Source: RGIG464 sp045643185 (GTDB lineage Bacteria; Myxococcota_A; Bradymonadia; UBA4248). From it: DNA of 32,847 nucleotides. The position numbers were made by a program, and so were the translations under genes. The notes under the pieces were generated by a model. It ran no database searches. It was given only the letters and a program-made list of their open reading frames with translations, and had not been told where the DNA came from. The stretch lies in the NCBI GenBank assembly GCA_045643185.1, contig JAZUKH010000164.1, forward strand, positions 1 to 32,847. The letters run 5' to 3'. Below, piece after piece: positions 1 through 8,613 of the stretch (its first letter is position 1; every line of letters starts with the position of its first letter).

Positions 1-162
1 GCTGCTGATAGAACGAAATACCGTTTGTGTTACAACGGGATCGGTTTTTCCACCCGGATCGGTGGATGGGTCTTCTTCACTGCCGCCACCACAGGAAGTC
101 ATACACAACATAGCGGCAATAGCTGAAAATGCGAACAGAAAGCGATGATTGTTTTTTCTCAT
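1..162 (-). CDS. Lipoprotein N-terminus (partial, runs off the window)
   Basis: The minus strand is open from an ATG at 162 to the window edge (54 codons). It starts MRKNNHRFLF, continues as a hydrophobic stretch, and has a lipobox ending in TSC with the Cys at residue 24, followed by GGGSEEDPSTDPGGK. This is a classic type II signal peptide followed by a Gly/Ser/Asp/Pro-rich linker, so the mature protein should be lipid-anchored in the envelope. No clear Shine-Dalgarno lies upstream; the start rests on the signal peptide. Only the signal peptide and linker are visible, so no function can be assigned. It lies in the same direction as comEC, 231 bp downstream of it, probably with its own promoter. 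Confidence 0.75.
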   Translation of the reverse strand, partial: MRKNNHRFLFAFSAIAAMLCMTSCGGGSEEDPSTDPGGKTDPVVTQTVFRSISS

Positions 163-193
163 AAATATACCAAAAAAAGAGAACAGAAATAAA

Positions 194-215
194 TTCACTG
201 CTGTTCAACAGTGAA
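194..215. promoter_or_regulatory. Short inverted repeat upstream of the lipoprotein gene
   Basis: TTCACTG at 194-200 is repeated as CAGTGAA at 209-215 with an 8-nt gap. An alternative inner pairing CTGTT/AACAG also exists. It lies about 30-50 bp upstream of the minus-strand lipoprotein start, so it could be an operator or a 5'UTR hairpin. Confidence 0.3.
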
Positions 216-227
216 TCCTAAAACTAA

Positions 228-290
228 CCGGTTCGACACTCGAAACAATAAGCGATTCGCCCAAACCTCTTGAAAGGAGAGCCGAACCGG
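228..290 (-). terminator. Possible comEC terminator or long inverted repeat
   Basis: CCGGTTCG at 228-235 pairs with CGAACCGG at 283-290. On the minus strand the right arm is followed by TTAGTTTTAGG, a weak T-rich tract, about 100 bp after the comEC stop. The loop (47 nt) is long for an intrinsic terminator. The 163-393 gap holds no gene that can be supported. Confidence 0.25.
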
Positions 291-393
291 GGGGCTTTTT
301 AGCATAGACCGTTATGTTTTTAATAGTTTTCTCAAGACATAAAATCGTCATAACGAACCGTTTGAAGTGTCTAGTTTTATAGATCGTTATTTC

Positions 394-2973
394 TCACCAA
401 GCGCTTTCGACCACGACGTGTCTGCCATCGGTGGTGACGCGGATCGAGCCCTGTTCGTCGGTGCGAAGCGGTCTGGCGCCAAAACGGGCGCTTCGTCGCA
501 GCACTTCAACGCTGGGGAAGTGGTAACGATTGTTTCGCCCAACGCTGTAGACCATGAACTGCGGCGTCGTGGCGGCCAACCACGCCTCACTGGTCGAGTG
601 TTTTGACCCATGGTGCCCGGCCTTGAGCAGCGTGACGTCGAGTTGGTCGCCCAACTGGTCGATGAGCCGCGATTCGACGGCGACCCCGGCGTCGCCTGTC
701 AACAGCGCCGAAAACGCGCCATAACTCAGCTTAAAGACGATCGACTGGTCGTTTTTTGAGAACTCAGGCGCCAACGCGGAACTCGGCGAGCCACCGGGTG
801 CCTTAGCCAGCCTCGGCAAGGCATTCGCCGACGTACACGATGGCCACAAGCGCTCAAACGTAACCTCGCCCCAGACCTTCGTGTCAGCCAGTTCACAAAT
901 ATCTCTGGTCACGATGCCGTGACGCTCGAGCGCGTTTTGAAGCGCCCCATAGGCGTCTTCAGGCACCGAGTCGCCGTTGTGCCAAAACTCACCGACCTCG
1001 ACGTGGTCGACGACCGAGGCGAGCGCGGCGTAATGGTCATAATCAGGGTGCGTCAGCAACACGACGTCGATGCGATCAATGCCGAGATACTGCAAATACG
1101 GGATCAGATGTGCCTTAGCCATGTCGAACGAGCTTCCAAGCGGCTCGCCGGCATCGACGAGCATCGTGGTGCCATCGGGATACTCGATGAGCGTGGCATC
1201 CGCTTGTCCCATGCTCACAAACGTCAGACGCAAGTCGTGAGAGCCGAACCAGCAACGCGGCCAGATTGCGCTCACGAGCGTCACGACGACGGCGCAGCCG
1301 ATCGCGGCGCGCGTCAAATACCGACGCCAAAGGCTCGGCACAGCGCTCAACACGGTCATGGCGGCCAAAAAACTGAAGCTGGCGAGTACGAGCCAGTGCG
1401 GCGGCAAACGCAGACAAGCCAAAGGCAAGTGATGTGCGAGCCAGATCATGGCTTGCACAAACCAGTTTTCGGCAACGCCCGAGACGACGCCCAACACGTG
1501 ACCGACAACGGGCCACGACGAAGTCATGGCCGCCAACAGACTGAGTGGCAGCAAGACGAACGACACGGCTGGGATCGCCACCAAATTGGCGACGGAGCCC
1601 AAAAACGGCAACTGACCAAAGTGCCAGATCGCAAACGGCGCGGTCGTCAGCGTCGACCCAAGCGTCATGATCATCGTCATGGCCAAGCCGCTCAGAAAGG
1701 CGCGCAACCGGGCGTGATGCACGTGGTCGAGCATCCAGACCTTGACGGGTTCCTGCCACAGCCCGAGCGTGCAAAAGATGCCGAGCACGGCACCCAGTGA
1801 GAGCTGAAAACTGGCCTGGAACAAGGCATTTGGGTCAATGACGAGGATGAGCGTACCCGCGAGTGCCAGATTTCTGATCGAGTTTGGTTTTCGCCCGTCG
1901 AGGCGCCCAAGCAAACAGGCATACATCATAATGAGGGCACGCTGCGCGCTGATCGGCGCGCCGACCACCAGCACGTAGAGCCACAACAGAGCGAGCGAGA
2001 GGCACGACGTCGCGCGACGTCGCCCGTATCGACGCAAAATGCGGGGAAACAGGTTCATGAGGTGATCGATGCACCAGGTGAGAGCGACGGCGATCAAGCC
2101 GAAGTGGAGCCCGCTGACCGCCAACACGTGAGCGATACCGAGCGTCGCAAAAGCCTGACGGGTTTCGTCGTCGAGTGTTTTGGACACGCCGAGTGAGAGA
2201 GCGGGCGACACGCCGTAGGCCGAGTCGGGCATCATGGCTGCGTGAGCGTCGAGGCGCAGCGCGTCGATGCGTCGTCGCAACCAGCTTTGGTCGAGCTCGT
2301 AACGCTCGAACGGCGTGAAGCGCGGATGACCGTGTTCAAACGTCGACGCGCGCTGAAAGGTGAGCCACATGTTTTGGATGCGCATCCAGGCGCGCGTGTC
2401 GAATGCCCCCGGCGTGTCTGCGGGCAAGGGCAAGTCAAAGGTGCCGAGTGCGCGGATGCCTTCACCGCGTTGAATGACCTCGTCGTCGGCCAGACGCAGT
2501 CGCGTCAGAAAAGCGCCGGTTTTTTCGATCTCACCGCATTGCCAGTGATGCACTTCGACGATGACCGCCGAATCACCGGGCAGGCGTCCCGTCGCGGCTT
2601 GCGCCTCGACGACACACGGCACGCCGGTCGGGGCCAACTGCGCGGGCACGGGGGCCCCGATGACGAGCCCGAACCACGTCCAGGCGAGCAGCCAGGCAGC
2701 CATGCCGTAGTGCCGGCGACGAACGCCGTGAAAGCGCCAAACCAGGATCGCCGCCAAAACCAGCAAGACCGCGCACGCGAGCAGCCACGCCGTGCCCACG
2801 CCCAACACGACGCGGCCATCCGCTCGTCGGATGACCGCGCGACAAACTTCGCTGGCACGCCAAATGCCGACCATGAAGGCCACAAAACTCCAGTACCACG
2901 GCGTCAAACGCCCCGTCAGTGTCCGACGGATCCTAATTTTTTCTATGCCAAGCGCGATTTCGTACAATTCCAT
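394..2973 (-). CDS. comEC: ComEC/Rec2 family DNA-uptake channel protein
   Basis: The product is an 859-residue inner-membrane protein with the three ComEC parts in order. The N-terminal membrane segments and OB-like region span roughly residues 25-230. The competence domain begins near residue 256 with the family signature AHVLAVSGLHFGL (281-293) and many following TM helices. The C-terminal metallo-beta-lactamase-like domain carries HPDYDH (642-647), LLTGDAG and GHHGSKHS. In the family, ComEC forms the channel that brings single-stranded DNA into the cytoplasm during transformation, and the MBL domain is the suspected nuclease. The metal-binding HxDxDH motif is intact. GGGGAGGT lies about 11 nt before the ATG at 2973, which supports this start. 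The gene is monocistronic as far as visible and divergent from grpE. Confidence 0.95.
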   Translation of the reverse strand: MELYEIALGIEKIRIRRTLTGRLTPWYWSFVAFMVGIWRASEVCRAVIRRADGRVVLGVGTAWLLACAVLLVLAAILVWRFHGVRRRHYGMAAWLLAWTWFGLVIGAPVPAQLAPTGVPCVVEAQAATGRLPGDSAVIVEVHHWQCGEIEKTGAFLTRLRLADDEVIQRGEGIRALGTFDLPLPADTPGAFDTRAWMRIQNMWLTFQRASTFEHGHPRFTPFERYELDQSWLRRRIDALRLDAHAAMMPDSAYGVSPALSLGVSKTLDDETRQAFATLGIAHVLAVSGLHFGLIAVALTWCIDHLMNLFPRILRRYGRRRATSCLSLALLWLYVLVVGAPISAQRALIMMYACLLGRLDGRKPNSIRNLALAGTLILVIDPNALFQASFQLSLGAVLGIFCTLGLWQEPVKVWMLDHVHHARLRAFLSGLAMTMIMTLGSTLTTAPFAIWHFGQLPFLGSVANLVAIPAVSFVLLPLSLLAAMTSSWPVVGHVLGVVSGVAENWFVQAMIWLAHHLPLACLRLPPHWLVLASFSFLAAMTVLSAVPSLWRRYLTRAAIGCAVVVTLVSAIWPRCWFGSHDLRLTFVSMGQADATLIEYPDGTTMLVDAGEPLGSSFDMAKAHLIPYLQYLGIDRIDVVLLTHPDYDHYAALASVVDHVEVGEFWHNGDSVPEDAYGALQNALERHGIVTRDICELADTKVWGEVTFERLWPSCTSANALPRLAKAPGGSPSSALAPEFSKNDQSIVFKLSYGAFSALLTGDAGVAVESRLIDQLGDQLDVTLLKAGHHGSKHSTSEAWLAATTPQFMVYSVGRNNRYHFPSVEVLRRSARFGARPLRTDEQGSIRVTTDGRHVVVESAW

Positions 2974-3050
2974 GACGGTTAAATACCTCCCCTATGTATT
3001 CCCCAGCGCGTCGAAAAACGTGACATTTTATTTTCAAAAAAGTGCGTTTT

Positions 3051-3122
3051 GGGCCCTGCCAGGCGAGGGGGTCGCGGCGTATTTCTCGAAATAGCCGCGC
3101 AGGGGGAGACTTCCCCCTCCTC
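3051..3122 (+). repeat. Dispersed palindromic element, copy A (shortest)
   Basis: It begins GGGCCCTGCCAGGCGAGGGG, continues TCGCGGCGTATTTC, and ends GCCGCGCAGGGGGAGAC followed by TTCCCCCTC. The central hairpin is minimal: GCGGC(G)TATTTC, TC, GAAATAGCCGC. This is the 72-bp basal form of the family also found at 7559, 9001, 14939 and 27388. It lies in the comEC-grpE divergent gap, upstream of the grpE promoter. Confidence 0.85.
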
Positions 3123-3181
3123 AAACAACCTTAAAAACTGTGGCAATGTCGCTTTTTGTGTGACAATCATTGTTTTAAGGC

Positions 3182-3211
3182 TTGGATAAGGTTAAACTTA
3201 GCGACTGTAAT
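3182..3211 (+). promoter_or_regulatory. Candidate sigma-70-type promoter for grpE-dnaK
   Basis: TTGGAT (3182-3187) and TGTAAT (3206-3211) are separated by 18 bp, 33 bp upstream of the grpE ATG. No clear heat-shock sigma-32 consensus was seen. The assignment is by eye from box similarity only. Confidence 0.35.
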
Positions 3212-3244
3212 ACTTTCCTACCCCAGAATTTGGAGAACGAACCC

Positions 3245-4396
3245 ATGGGAACCAACTTATCGGATATTATCAAAGCGGCAGAAGAGGCCGTGAACGCGCA
3301 CGAAGCGAAGAAGCCTCAACCCAAAGCGACGATGATCAACCTTTCCCCTATCTCTATGGATCCGACATCAAAGCAGACGTGCGTCGGCCTGTCGCCGATC
3401 TCTTCTGACCCGGAAGAAGCCAGGAGAGCGCTCGCGGCAGCTCAGATGGCATCTTCCGATATCACCAACGCGGATACGGTGCCGCCTCCGGCGCTCAACG
3501 AAATTCCGGCAAGCGATGTCGAATTGATATTGCATGGTGATCACACGTCGACACCGGCCCAGGCGCTTGATGTGATTGAATTGGGAGACAGCTCGCTCGA
3601 ATTTAATGATGCCGTCGTTGATTTCATGAAAGATGATGAGGTTTCGGAAGAGATCGAACTCGACATGGACAACTTCGAACTGGTCGACTCTTTTGACCAG
3701 CCGCCCACCGAAGAGATCACACCGTATCAACCGACCGAACGCGAGATCGAGTTGGAAGAACGCATTACCATTTTGACGAAGAACCTCGAAGAGATGACGA
3801 CCGCCAAAGCCTGCGTGGAAAGTCGAGTGCTGCAGCTTCAGGAAAAGCTCGTGCGTTCAACAGCCGACTTTGACAACTACCGCAAACGCGTTGCCCGTGA
3901 CAAGGAACAGTTCCAGTTTCAGACGGAACGCCGCATCATCACCGACTTTTTGGGCGTCATGGACAATTTTGAACGCGCGATCTCGCATGCAAAACAGGCG
4001 AGTGATTTTGAAAACCTGTTGCATGGCGTGGAGTTGATCGCCAAACAGTATTATTCGGCCCTCACCAAGCATGGCTGCACGCAGTTCGACAGCCTTGGTC
4101 AGCAATTTGACCCGGCCTTCCACGACGTTTTGAGCAAGGTCGAAGACAACTCCGTTCGAAACAATACGATCGTTCAGGAACATCTGAAAGGTTACATGCA
4201 TCAGGGCGTGTTATTGCGTCCAGCCATGGTCGTCGTAGCACAAAACGACCAGGATGACGAATCGACCGAATTACATTCCTTCGATGAGATAGAAGAAAAG
4301 TTAAAACTCGCCGAAGAACAGCTTTCCAAAGAAAAAAACGTGGAGAGCATAAGAATTAGCGATAACACCGCCAGTTCGGAAGAAGATGAAGATTAA
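3245..4396 (+). CDS. grpE: GrpE nucleotide-exchange factor with a long acidic N-terminal extension
   Basis: The chosen start is ATG at 3245, with TTGGAGA 8 nt upstream; an in-frame TTG at 3182 overlaps the candidate promoter and is less likely. The product is 383 residues, about twice the usual ~200. Residues ~165-215 form a charged coiled coil, followed by the GrpE core (DFDNYRKRVARDKEQ, then LGVMDNFERAI and the beta-domain segment FDPAFHDVLSKVEDN). GrpE dimers release ADP from DnaK. The first ~164 residues are not GrpE-like: acidic, low-complexity, with a twofold motif NLSPISMDP / GLSPISSDP. dnaK follows after 16 bp, so the two are an operon; no dnaJ is present. It could be a specialised paralogue such as the myxobacterial GrpS type rather than the housekeeping copy. 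Confidence 0.9.
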   Translation: MGTNLSDIIKAAEEAVNAHEAKKPQPKATMINLSPISMDPTSKQTCVGLSPISSDPEEARRALAAAQMASSDITNADTVPPPALNEIPASDVELILHGDHTSTPAQALDVIELGDSSLEFNDAVVDFMKDDEVSEEIELDMDNFELVDSFDQPPTEEITPYQPTEREIELEERITILTKNLEEMTTAKACVESRVLQLQEKLVRSTADFDNYRKRVARDKEQFQFQTERRIITDFLGVMDNFERAISHAKQASDFENLLHGVELIAKQYYSALTKHGCTQFDSLGQQFDPAFHDVLSKVEDNSVRNNTIVQEHLKGYMHQGVLLRPAMVVVAQNDQDDESTELHSFDEIEEKLKLAEEQLSKEKNVESIRISDNTASSEEDED

Positions 4397-4412
4397 TTTA
4401 GGAGCTTGATTT

Positions 4413-6275
4413 ATGTCAAAAGTCATCGGGATTGACCTTGGAACTACAAACTCATGCGTCTCCGTCATCGAAGGCCGAGAAGTCACCGTCATAACCAACC
4501 GTGAGGGTTCACGCACGACCCCCTCCGTCGTTGCCTTTACGCAGAACGGTGAAACGCTTGTCGGGCAGATGGCGCGTCGTCAGGCAGCCAAAAACCACGA
4601 AGGCACCATTTTTGCGGTCAAACGTCTTATTGGACGAACGATGGACGATCCCGAAGTCGCGCGCATGCAGGAACTTGCCCCGTACGCCATCGTGCCCATG
4701 GGAGACGGCGAACGCCAGTTTCCGGGCATCGCGATCAACGACAAAGTCTATAGTCCACAAGAAATTTCGGCGCTCATCCTCGCCAAACTCAAAGAGATCG
4801 CCGAAGAATACATTGGTGAAAGCGTCGACCAAGCCATCATCACGGTGCCCGCAAACTTCAATGACTCGCAACGCCAGGCAACGCGCGATGCCGGTCGTAT
4901 CGCAGGGCTCGAAGTTCTGCGCGTCATCAACGAACCGACGGCAGCCTCACTCGCCTACGGCTTTGGTGAAGACCGCGACGAGACCATCATCGTTTACGAC
5001 TTTGGTGGCGGCACGTTCGATATTTCCATTCTGCGACTCGGTGACGGTCTTTACGAAGTCCTTTCGACCCTCGGTGACCCATTCCTCGGCGGCGAAGATT
5101 TCGACAACGCCATCGTCGAACACCTCGTCAACGAATTCAACGCCAAACATAACATCGACCTGACACAGGATCTGGCCGCCATCGCCCGTATCAAAGAAGC
5201 CGCTGAACAGGCCAAACAGGAACTCAGTCTCACCAACGAGACCATGATCAACCTGCCGTTCCTCTCGCTCAACGGCACCGAGCCCATCCACATGGAACGC
5301 ACCATCACGCGTACCGAGTTCGAAGGCTGGACCGCACACCTCATCGAAAAAACGCTGCCGCTCATCGACGAAGCCATCCAAAACGCCGACATCGATAAAA
5401 GCCAGATCACCAGCGTCGTCCTCGTCGGCGGCATGACCAGAATGCCGCTCATCCGTCAGCGCGTCGCCGAATACGTCGGGCTGCCCATCGACGAGACCAT
5501 CAACCCTGACGAAGTCGTCAGCGTCGGCGCTTCCATCCAGGCTGGCGTCCTCACCGGTGATGTCGAGGAAGTCATGCTCATGGACGTCACCCCGCTTTCG
5601 CTCGGCGTCGAGACCGCCGGCGGCGTCTTCCTACCACTCATTCCGCGAAACACGCCGATCCCTTGCGAAGCCTCCGAAATCTTCACGACTTCCGTCGACT
5701 TCCAGGAAATGGTTCCCGTCCACGTCCTGCAGGGCGAATCACCGCTCGCCAGCGAAAATCACTCACTCGCTCGCTTTGAACTCTGGGGACTTCCTCCGCT
5801 ACTCCGCGGTATGCCGCAGATCGAGGTCTTCTTCTCCATCGACGTCAACGGCATCGTCTCCGTCTCGGCTGTCGAAAAAGCCACAGGACACGAAGCAAAC
5901 ATTAAAATTGAAGCCAGCGGCGGATTCAGCGAGATCGAGATCAACGAAATGATCGCACGCGCTGAGGCGCAACGCGCCGAAGATCAGGCACTCCATGACA
6001 AGATCGAACTCGTAAATGCCACAAAAAGCGCGCTCTACCTCACGCAACGAACCCTCAAGGAACTCGCCGCTTACATCAGCGAAGACAAAAAGAAAGAATG
6101 GTCTTTCCACATCGATGAAGTCACATCCTTCCTCGAATTGCCGGCCACACAGCTCCAGGACGCCGACATTCAACTCGCAAAGACAAACCTCGAAACCATT
6201 CAGCAACAGATCGCTGAAGTCGCCTACAAAGCCATGTCAGAAGCAACCGTGACTTCCGGTGACCAGAAGCAATAA
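4413..6275 (+). CDS. dnaK: DnaK/Hsp70 chaperone
   Basis: The product is 620 residues, slightly shorter than E. coli DnaK (638). The ATPase domain shows GIDLGTTNS (6-14), the catalytic Lys at 70 in FAVKRLIGR, NEPTAASLAYGFG, YDFGGGTFDIS and VLVGGMTRMP. The substrate-binding domain shows TPLSLGVET, VHVLQGE and RGMPQIEVFF, then a helical lid. The C-terminus ends GDQKQ, without the typical EEVD/EEVKDKK tail. The usual ITVPAYFND is ITVPANFND here, and the linker and lid are rather divergent. TAGGAG lies 10 nt before the ATG. It partners with the GrpE directly upstream and should refold cytoplasmic proteins with a DnaJ encoded elsewhere. Myxobacteria carry many DnaK paralogues (SglK, StkA), so a specialised role is possible. 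Confidence 0.93.
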   Translation: MSKVIGIDLGTTNSCVSVIEGREVTVITNREGSRTTPSVVAFTQNGETLVGQMARRQAAKNHEGTIFAVKRLIGRTMDDPEVARMQELAPYAIVPMGDGERQFPGIAINDKVYSPQEISALILAKLKEIAEEYIGESVDQAIITVPANFNDSQRQATRDAGRIAGLEVLRVINEPTAASLAYGFGEDRDETIIVYDFGGGTFDISILRLGDGLYEVLSTLGDPFLGGEDFDNAIVEHLVNEFNAKHNIDLTQDLAAIARIKEAAEQAKQELSLTNETMINLPFLSLNGTEPIHMERTITRTEFEGWTAHLIEKTLPLIDEAIQNADIDKSQITSVVLVGGMTRMPLIRQRVAEYVGLPIDETINPDEVVSVGASIQAGVLTGDVEEVMLMDVTPLSLGVETAGGVFLPLIPRNTPIPCEASEIFTTSVDFQEMVPVHVLQGESPLASENHSLARFELWGLPPLLRGMPQIEVFFSIDVNGIVSVSAVEKATGHEANIKIEASGGFSEIEINEMIARAEAQRAEDQALHDKIELVNATKSALYLTQRTLKELAAYISEDKKKEWSFHIDEVTSFLELPATQLQDADIQLAKTNLETIQQQIAEVAYKAMSEATVTSGDQKQ

Positions 6276-6301
6276 GTCAGATCTCAAAACCTCGTTCAAC
6301 G

Positions 6302-6328
6302 CGACGTCGGGACAACTTCCCGACGTCG
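6302..6328 (+). terminator. Strong hairpin after dnaK
   Basis: CGACGTCGGGA (6302-6312) pairs perfectly with TCCCGACGTCG (6318-6328) around a 5-nt loop, 27 bp after the dnaK stop. Only a weak T-tract (TTCCATTT) follows, so it is either a poor intrinsic terminator or an mRNA 3'-end stabiliser. Confidence 0.55.
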
Positions 6329-6371
6329 TTCCATTTGACGCATTCGTGTTCGTGCCGAATTTTTTTCATGG

Positions 6372-6401
6372 TTGGCACAAACACCAACGCTAATGTAAAC
6401 T
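6372..6401 (+). promoter_or_regulatory. Candidate promoter for the membrane-protein gene
   Basis: TTGGCA (6372-6377), an 18-bp spacer and TAAACT (6396-6401) lie 77 bp upstream of the ATG at 6478. A small dyad GTTGG/CCAAC overlaps the -35 box. Confidence 0.3.
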
Positions 6402-6477
6402 GATCATACGTGGCTATCATTTCGACGCGATGACGTGTTGACACCACGTATCCCTCTTTTTAGGCAATGCACACACT

Positions 6478-7548
6478 ATGTCACCAACATCCATTTATCG
6501 TAAGACCATGGCCTTCAACTGGTACAAGTTCGGCCTCGGGGTTTTGACCCTCTTCGTCTGTGCCATTTTCTTTGGCGGCACCTGGCTCGCCGCAAAACAG
6601 TTCGATCTCAGTGTTTTCACGCTGATCGGCTGCAGCTGCGGCGCCTTTTTGATCGCCGTCGCCCTCTACTACGTCATCATGGTACGCCAGGGCTACGCGA
6701 TCAAACTCGGTCACCTCGCCATCATCGAGCATGCGCTTCGCACTGACTCGGTCCCCGAAAACCCCATTCACTATTCCAAAGACATCATCGCGCAACGATT
6801 CGGTTCAAGCGGAAAATACTACCTGTTTTCGCGCGACCTCGACATCGCGACGCGCCAGATCAGCCGCGTCATCGCACGCGGATTCACCCTCGAATCCGAC
6901 GCCCCAAACCTCAAAACTTCGAGCAAGATCATCCGCCTGTTGAGCGCGCCGTCGCTCAGCTACGTCAACGAATGCTGCATGGCCTACGCCATCCGCAAAA
7001 AGGACTACGAAGTCAACGCCGCATGCGTCGATGCGCTCACGATCCTGACTCAAAACTGGCCAAAATTCATGGCGACCGCACTCAGAACGAGCCTCATCAT
7101 CTACGCCTTCCTCTTGGTCGTCTCCATCCTCATCTTTTTGCCCGGATATGCCTTCTGCCAGGCCTTCCTGCTCAGCTGGATCCCCTGGGTCGGCATGTCG
7201 TTTCTTTTTGCGCTCATCTTCAAACTCGCCTTCCTCGACAGCTACATTCTGACCAAAATGGTCTGCAACTTCTTGAATAGCGCCGCTGAAACTGAGATCG
7301 ACACGAAAAACTACGCAAAACTCGATCATTGGTCCAAAGCCTACACAAAATTCCGAAAAAATGCTGAAAAAGCCGCCGAAAAAGCCGAAGACGAGGCCGA
7401 CCGCGCCGAACGAAAAGCCAAAATCGACGCCAAAAAGGCTCTGCCACCCGCCACTGACGCCCAAAACGCCACTGACGCCAAACCCGACGCCGAACCGACC
7501 AAAACAGAAGGCGAAAACACGCCTTCGACGTCCCAAACCTCCGCATAA
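6478..7548 (+). CDS. Four-TM membrane protein of unknown function with an Ala/Lys/Glu-rich C-terminal tail
   Basis: The 356-residue product has two N-terminal TM helices (about 18-38 and 45-69), a soluble middle of about 130 residues, and two further TM helices (about 203-223 and 228-254). The last ~70 residues are highly charged (repeated AEKAAEKAEDEADRAER), likely a helical or coiled-coil cytoplasmic tail, ending in a Thr/Pro/Asp-rich stretch. No catalytic motif was recognised. The start is uncertain: ATG at 6478 has no strong ribosome site, and ATG at 6508 (MAFNWYKF), just before the first TM, is a reasonable alternative. Layout alone suggests an envelope protein; I cannot assign a function. 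Confidence 0.8.
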   Translation: MSPTSIYRKTMAFNWYKFGLGVLTLFVCAIFFGGTWLAAKQFDLSVFTLIGCSCGAFLIAVALYYVIMVRQGYAIKLGHLAIIEHALRTDSVPENPIHYSKDIIAQRFGSSGKYYLFSRDLDIATRQISRVIARGFTLESDAPNLKTSSKIIRLLSAPSLSYVNECCMAYAIRKKDYEVNAACVDALTILTQNWPKFMATALRTSLIIYAFLLVVSILIFLPGYAFCQAFLLSWIPWVGMSFLFALIFKLAFLDSYILTKMVCNFLNSAAETEIDTKNYAKLDHWSKAYTKFRKNAEKAAEKAEDEADRAERKAKIDAKKALPPATDAQNATDAKPDAEPTKTEGENTPSTSQTSA

Positions 7549-7558
7549 TTTTGATCTG

Positions 7559-7725
7559 GAGGGGGACGTCTCCCCCTACGCGGCTATTTCGTATTTCTGT
7601 GAGACGTGTAGACCACGCGTCTCTACAGAAGACGTGTAGACCACGCGTCTCTACAGAAGACGTGTAGACCACGCGTCTCTACAGAAATACGAAATACGCC
7701 GCTACCCCTTCGCCTGGCAGGGCCC
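7559..7725 (-). repeat. Dispersed palindromic element, copy B (reverse orientation, expanded)
   Basis: Read on the minus strand it starts GGGCCCTGCCAGGCGAAGGGG and ends in the GGGGGAGAC..TCCCCCTC foot. The conserved feet flank a stem TATTTCGTATTTCTGT / ACAGAAATACGAAATA. The tip contains three tandem 28-bp units (7603-7686). It starts 10 bp after the stop codon of the upstream membrane-protein gene. Confidence 0.85.
7603..7686 (+). repeat. Three exact tandem 28-bp units inside copy B
   Basis: The unit GACGTGTAGACCACGCGT followed by CTCTACAGAA occurs three times back to back at 7603-7630, 7631-7658 and 7659-7686 without variation. Each unit holds half-sites GACGTGTAG and CGTCTCTAC, so each can fold on itself. 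The identity implies recent expansion or frequent homogenisation. Confidence 0.9.
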
Positions 7726-7883
7726 AAAAACAGAATAGATCGACGGTACCCTGCGTTTACATGCCCGCGCCCAGCGCAAAACGGGCTACCCCCCAATACA
7801 TCAGGGCGTAGCCTACGACGCCTACGACGCTCCAACCACGCCTACGACGCCCATACATTTTCATTTTTCCTGGTTAATTTCTC
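7726..7883. repeat. Gap before plsC with 9-bp direct repeats
   Basis: GCCTACGAC occurs at 7811-7819, 7820-7828 and 7840-7848 in a GC-rich segment just before the plsC start. Nothing coding was seen. The strand ATACATTTTCATTTTTCCTGG just before the ATG is the only A/T-rich part. Confidence 0.5.
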
Positions 7884-8606
7884 ATGTCCATATTTTCAAC
7901 CTTCGACAACTATTTCCAACTCGCCCGTTGCGCCGCCAAGCTCGTGCGCGACTTCAAACACATGACCTTTGAAGAGGCTCATCCGCGCCGAGCCGCGTGC
8001 GCCAACGAGATGCTTGAAGCCCTCAAAGTCACGTACGATGTCGAAAACCGCGACGGATTGAGGATCGGGCGCCCCTGCATCTACGTCGCCAATCACACAG
8101 CCATGATCGATTCCGTCGTCATGTGCGCGGTTCTTCCCTACGACGTGCGTTTTCTCGCAAAAAAAGAGCTGTTTAGCGTGCCGTTGCTCAAACGTGTACT
8201 GCGCCTCGAAAAGCACATTCCCGTGTTCCGAGGCAAAGAAGCCAAGGCCCACATTGATGACCTCAAAAAGTCGATCGCCGAAGCCTTCGCCGATGGCGCC
8301 AGCTGCCTGATCTTTCCAGAAGGCACGCGTTCTCTGACCGGCGAAATGGGCCCCTTCAAACTCGGCGCCTTTTACAATGCCGTTCAAAACAACGTGCCCA
8401 TCGTGCCCGTCGCCCTCGAAGGGCTTTTCGCGATCAATCCCAAAACGCGCAAAGCCATCACCCCGGGACACGCCGTCGTCCATGTGCTGGCGCCCATCGA
8501 AGTGCCCGACGGCACCGATGAACACGACCGAGCTCAGAAATTAGCTGATCTGGCCAAACAAGCCATCGCTGACGCACAAGCCCGGCAGAGACACGTGGTC
8601 CAGTAG
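7884..8606 (+). CDS. plsC: 1-acyl-sn-glycerol-3-phosphate acyltransferase (PlsC family)
   Basis: The 240-residue product has the acyltransferase motif I NHTAMID (70-76, the HX4D catalytic pair), a motif II-like region around VFRGKEA (115-120), motif III FPEGTRS (144-150) and motif IV NVPIVPVAL. The family transfers an acyl chain to the sn-2 position of lysophosphatidate at the inner membrane to make phosphatidate. Length is typical. The start ATG at 7884 has no good Shine-Dalgarno. Oddly, the last codons and the TAG stop lie inside the repeat array that continues downstream (AGAGACACGTGGTCC in the gene matches AGAGACGCACGGTCC after it), so the final residues RQRHVVQ may be repeat-derived. Repeats on both sides isolate the gene from its neighbours. 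A related lyso-ornithine or other lipid acyltransferase is possible. Confidence 0.88.
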   Translation: MSIFSTFDNYFQLARCAAKLVRDFKHMTFEEAHPRRAACANEMLEALKVTYDVENRDGLRIGRPCIYVANHTAMIDSVVMCAVLPYDVRFLAKKELFSVPLLKRVLRLEKHIPVFRGKEAKAHIDDLKKSIAEAFADGASCLIFPEGTRSLTGEMGPFKLGAFYNAVQNNVPIVPVALEGLFAINPKTRKAITPGHAVVHVLAPIEVPDGTDEHDRAQKLADLAKQAIADAQARQRHVVQ

Positions 8607-8613
8607 AGACGCA

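Noticed and set aside
919..1800. 293-codon plus-strand frame inside comEC
   Set aside because: It is antisense to a well-conserved gene, Arg/His/Gln-rich, with no family resemblance.
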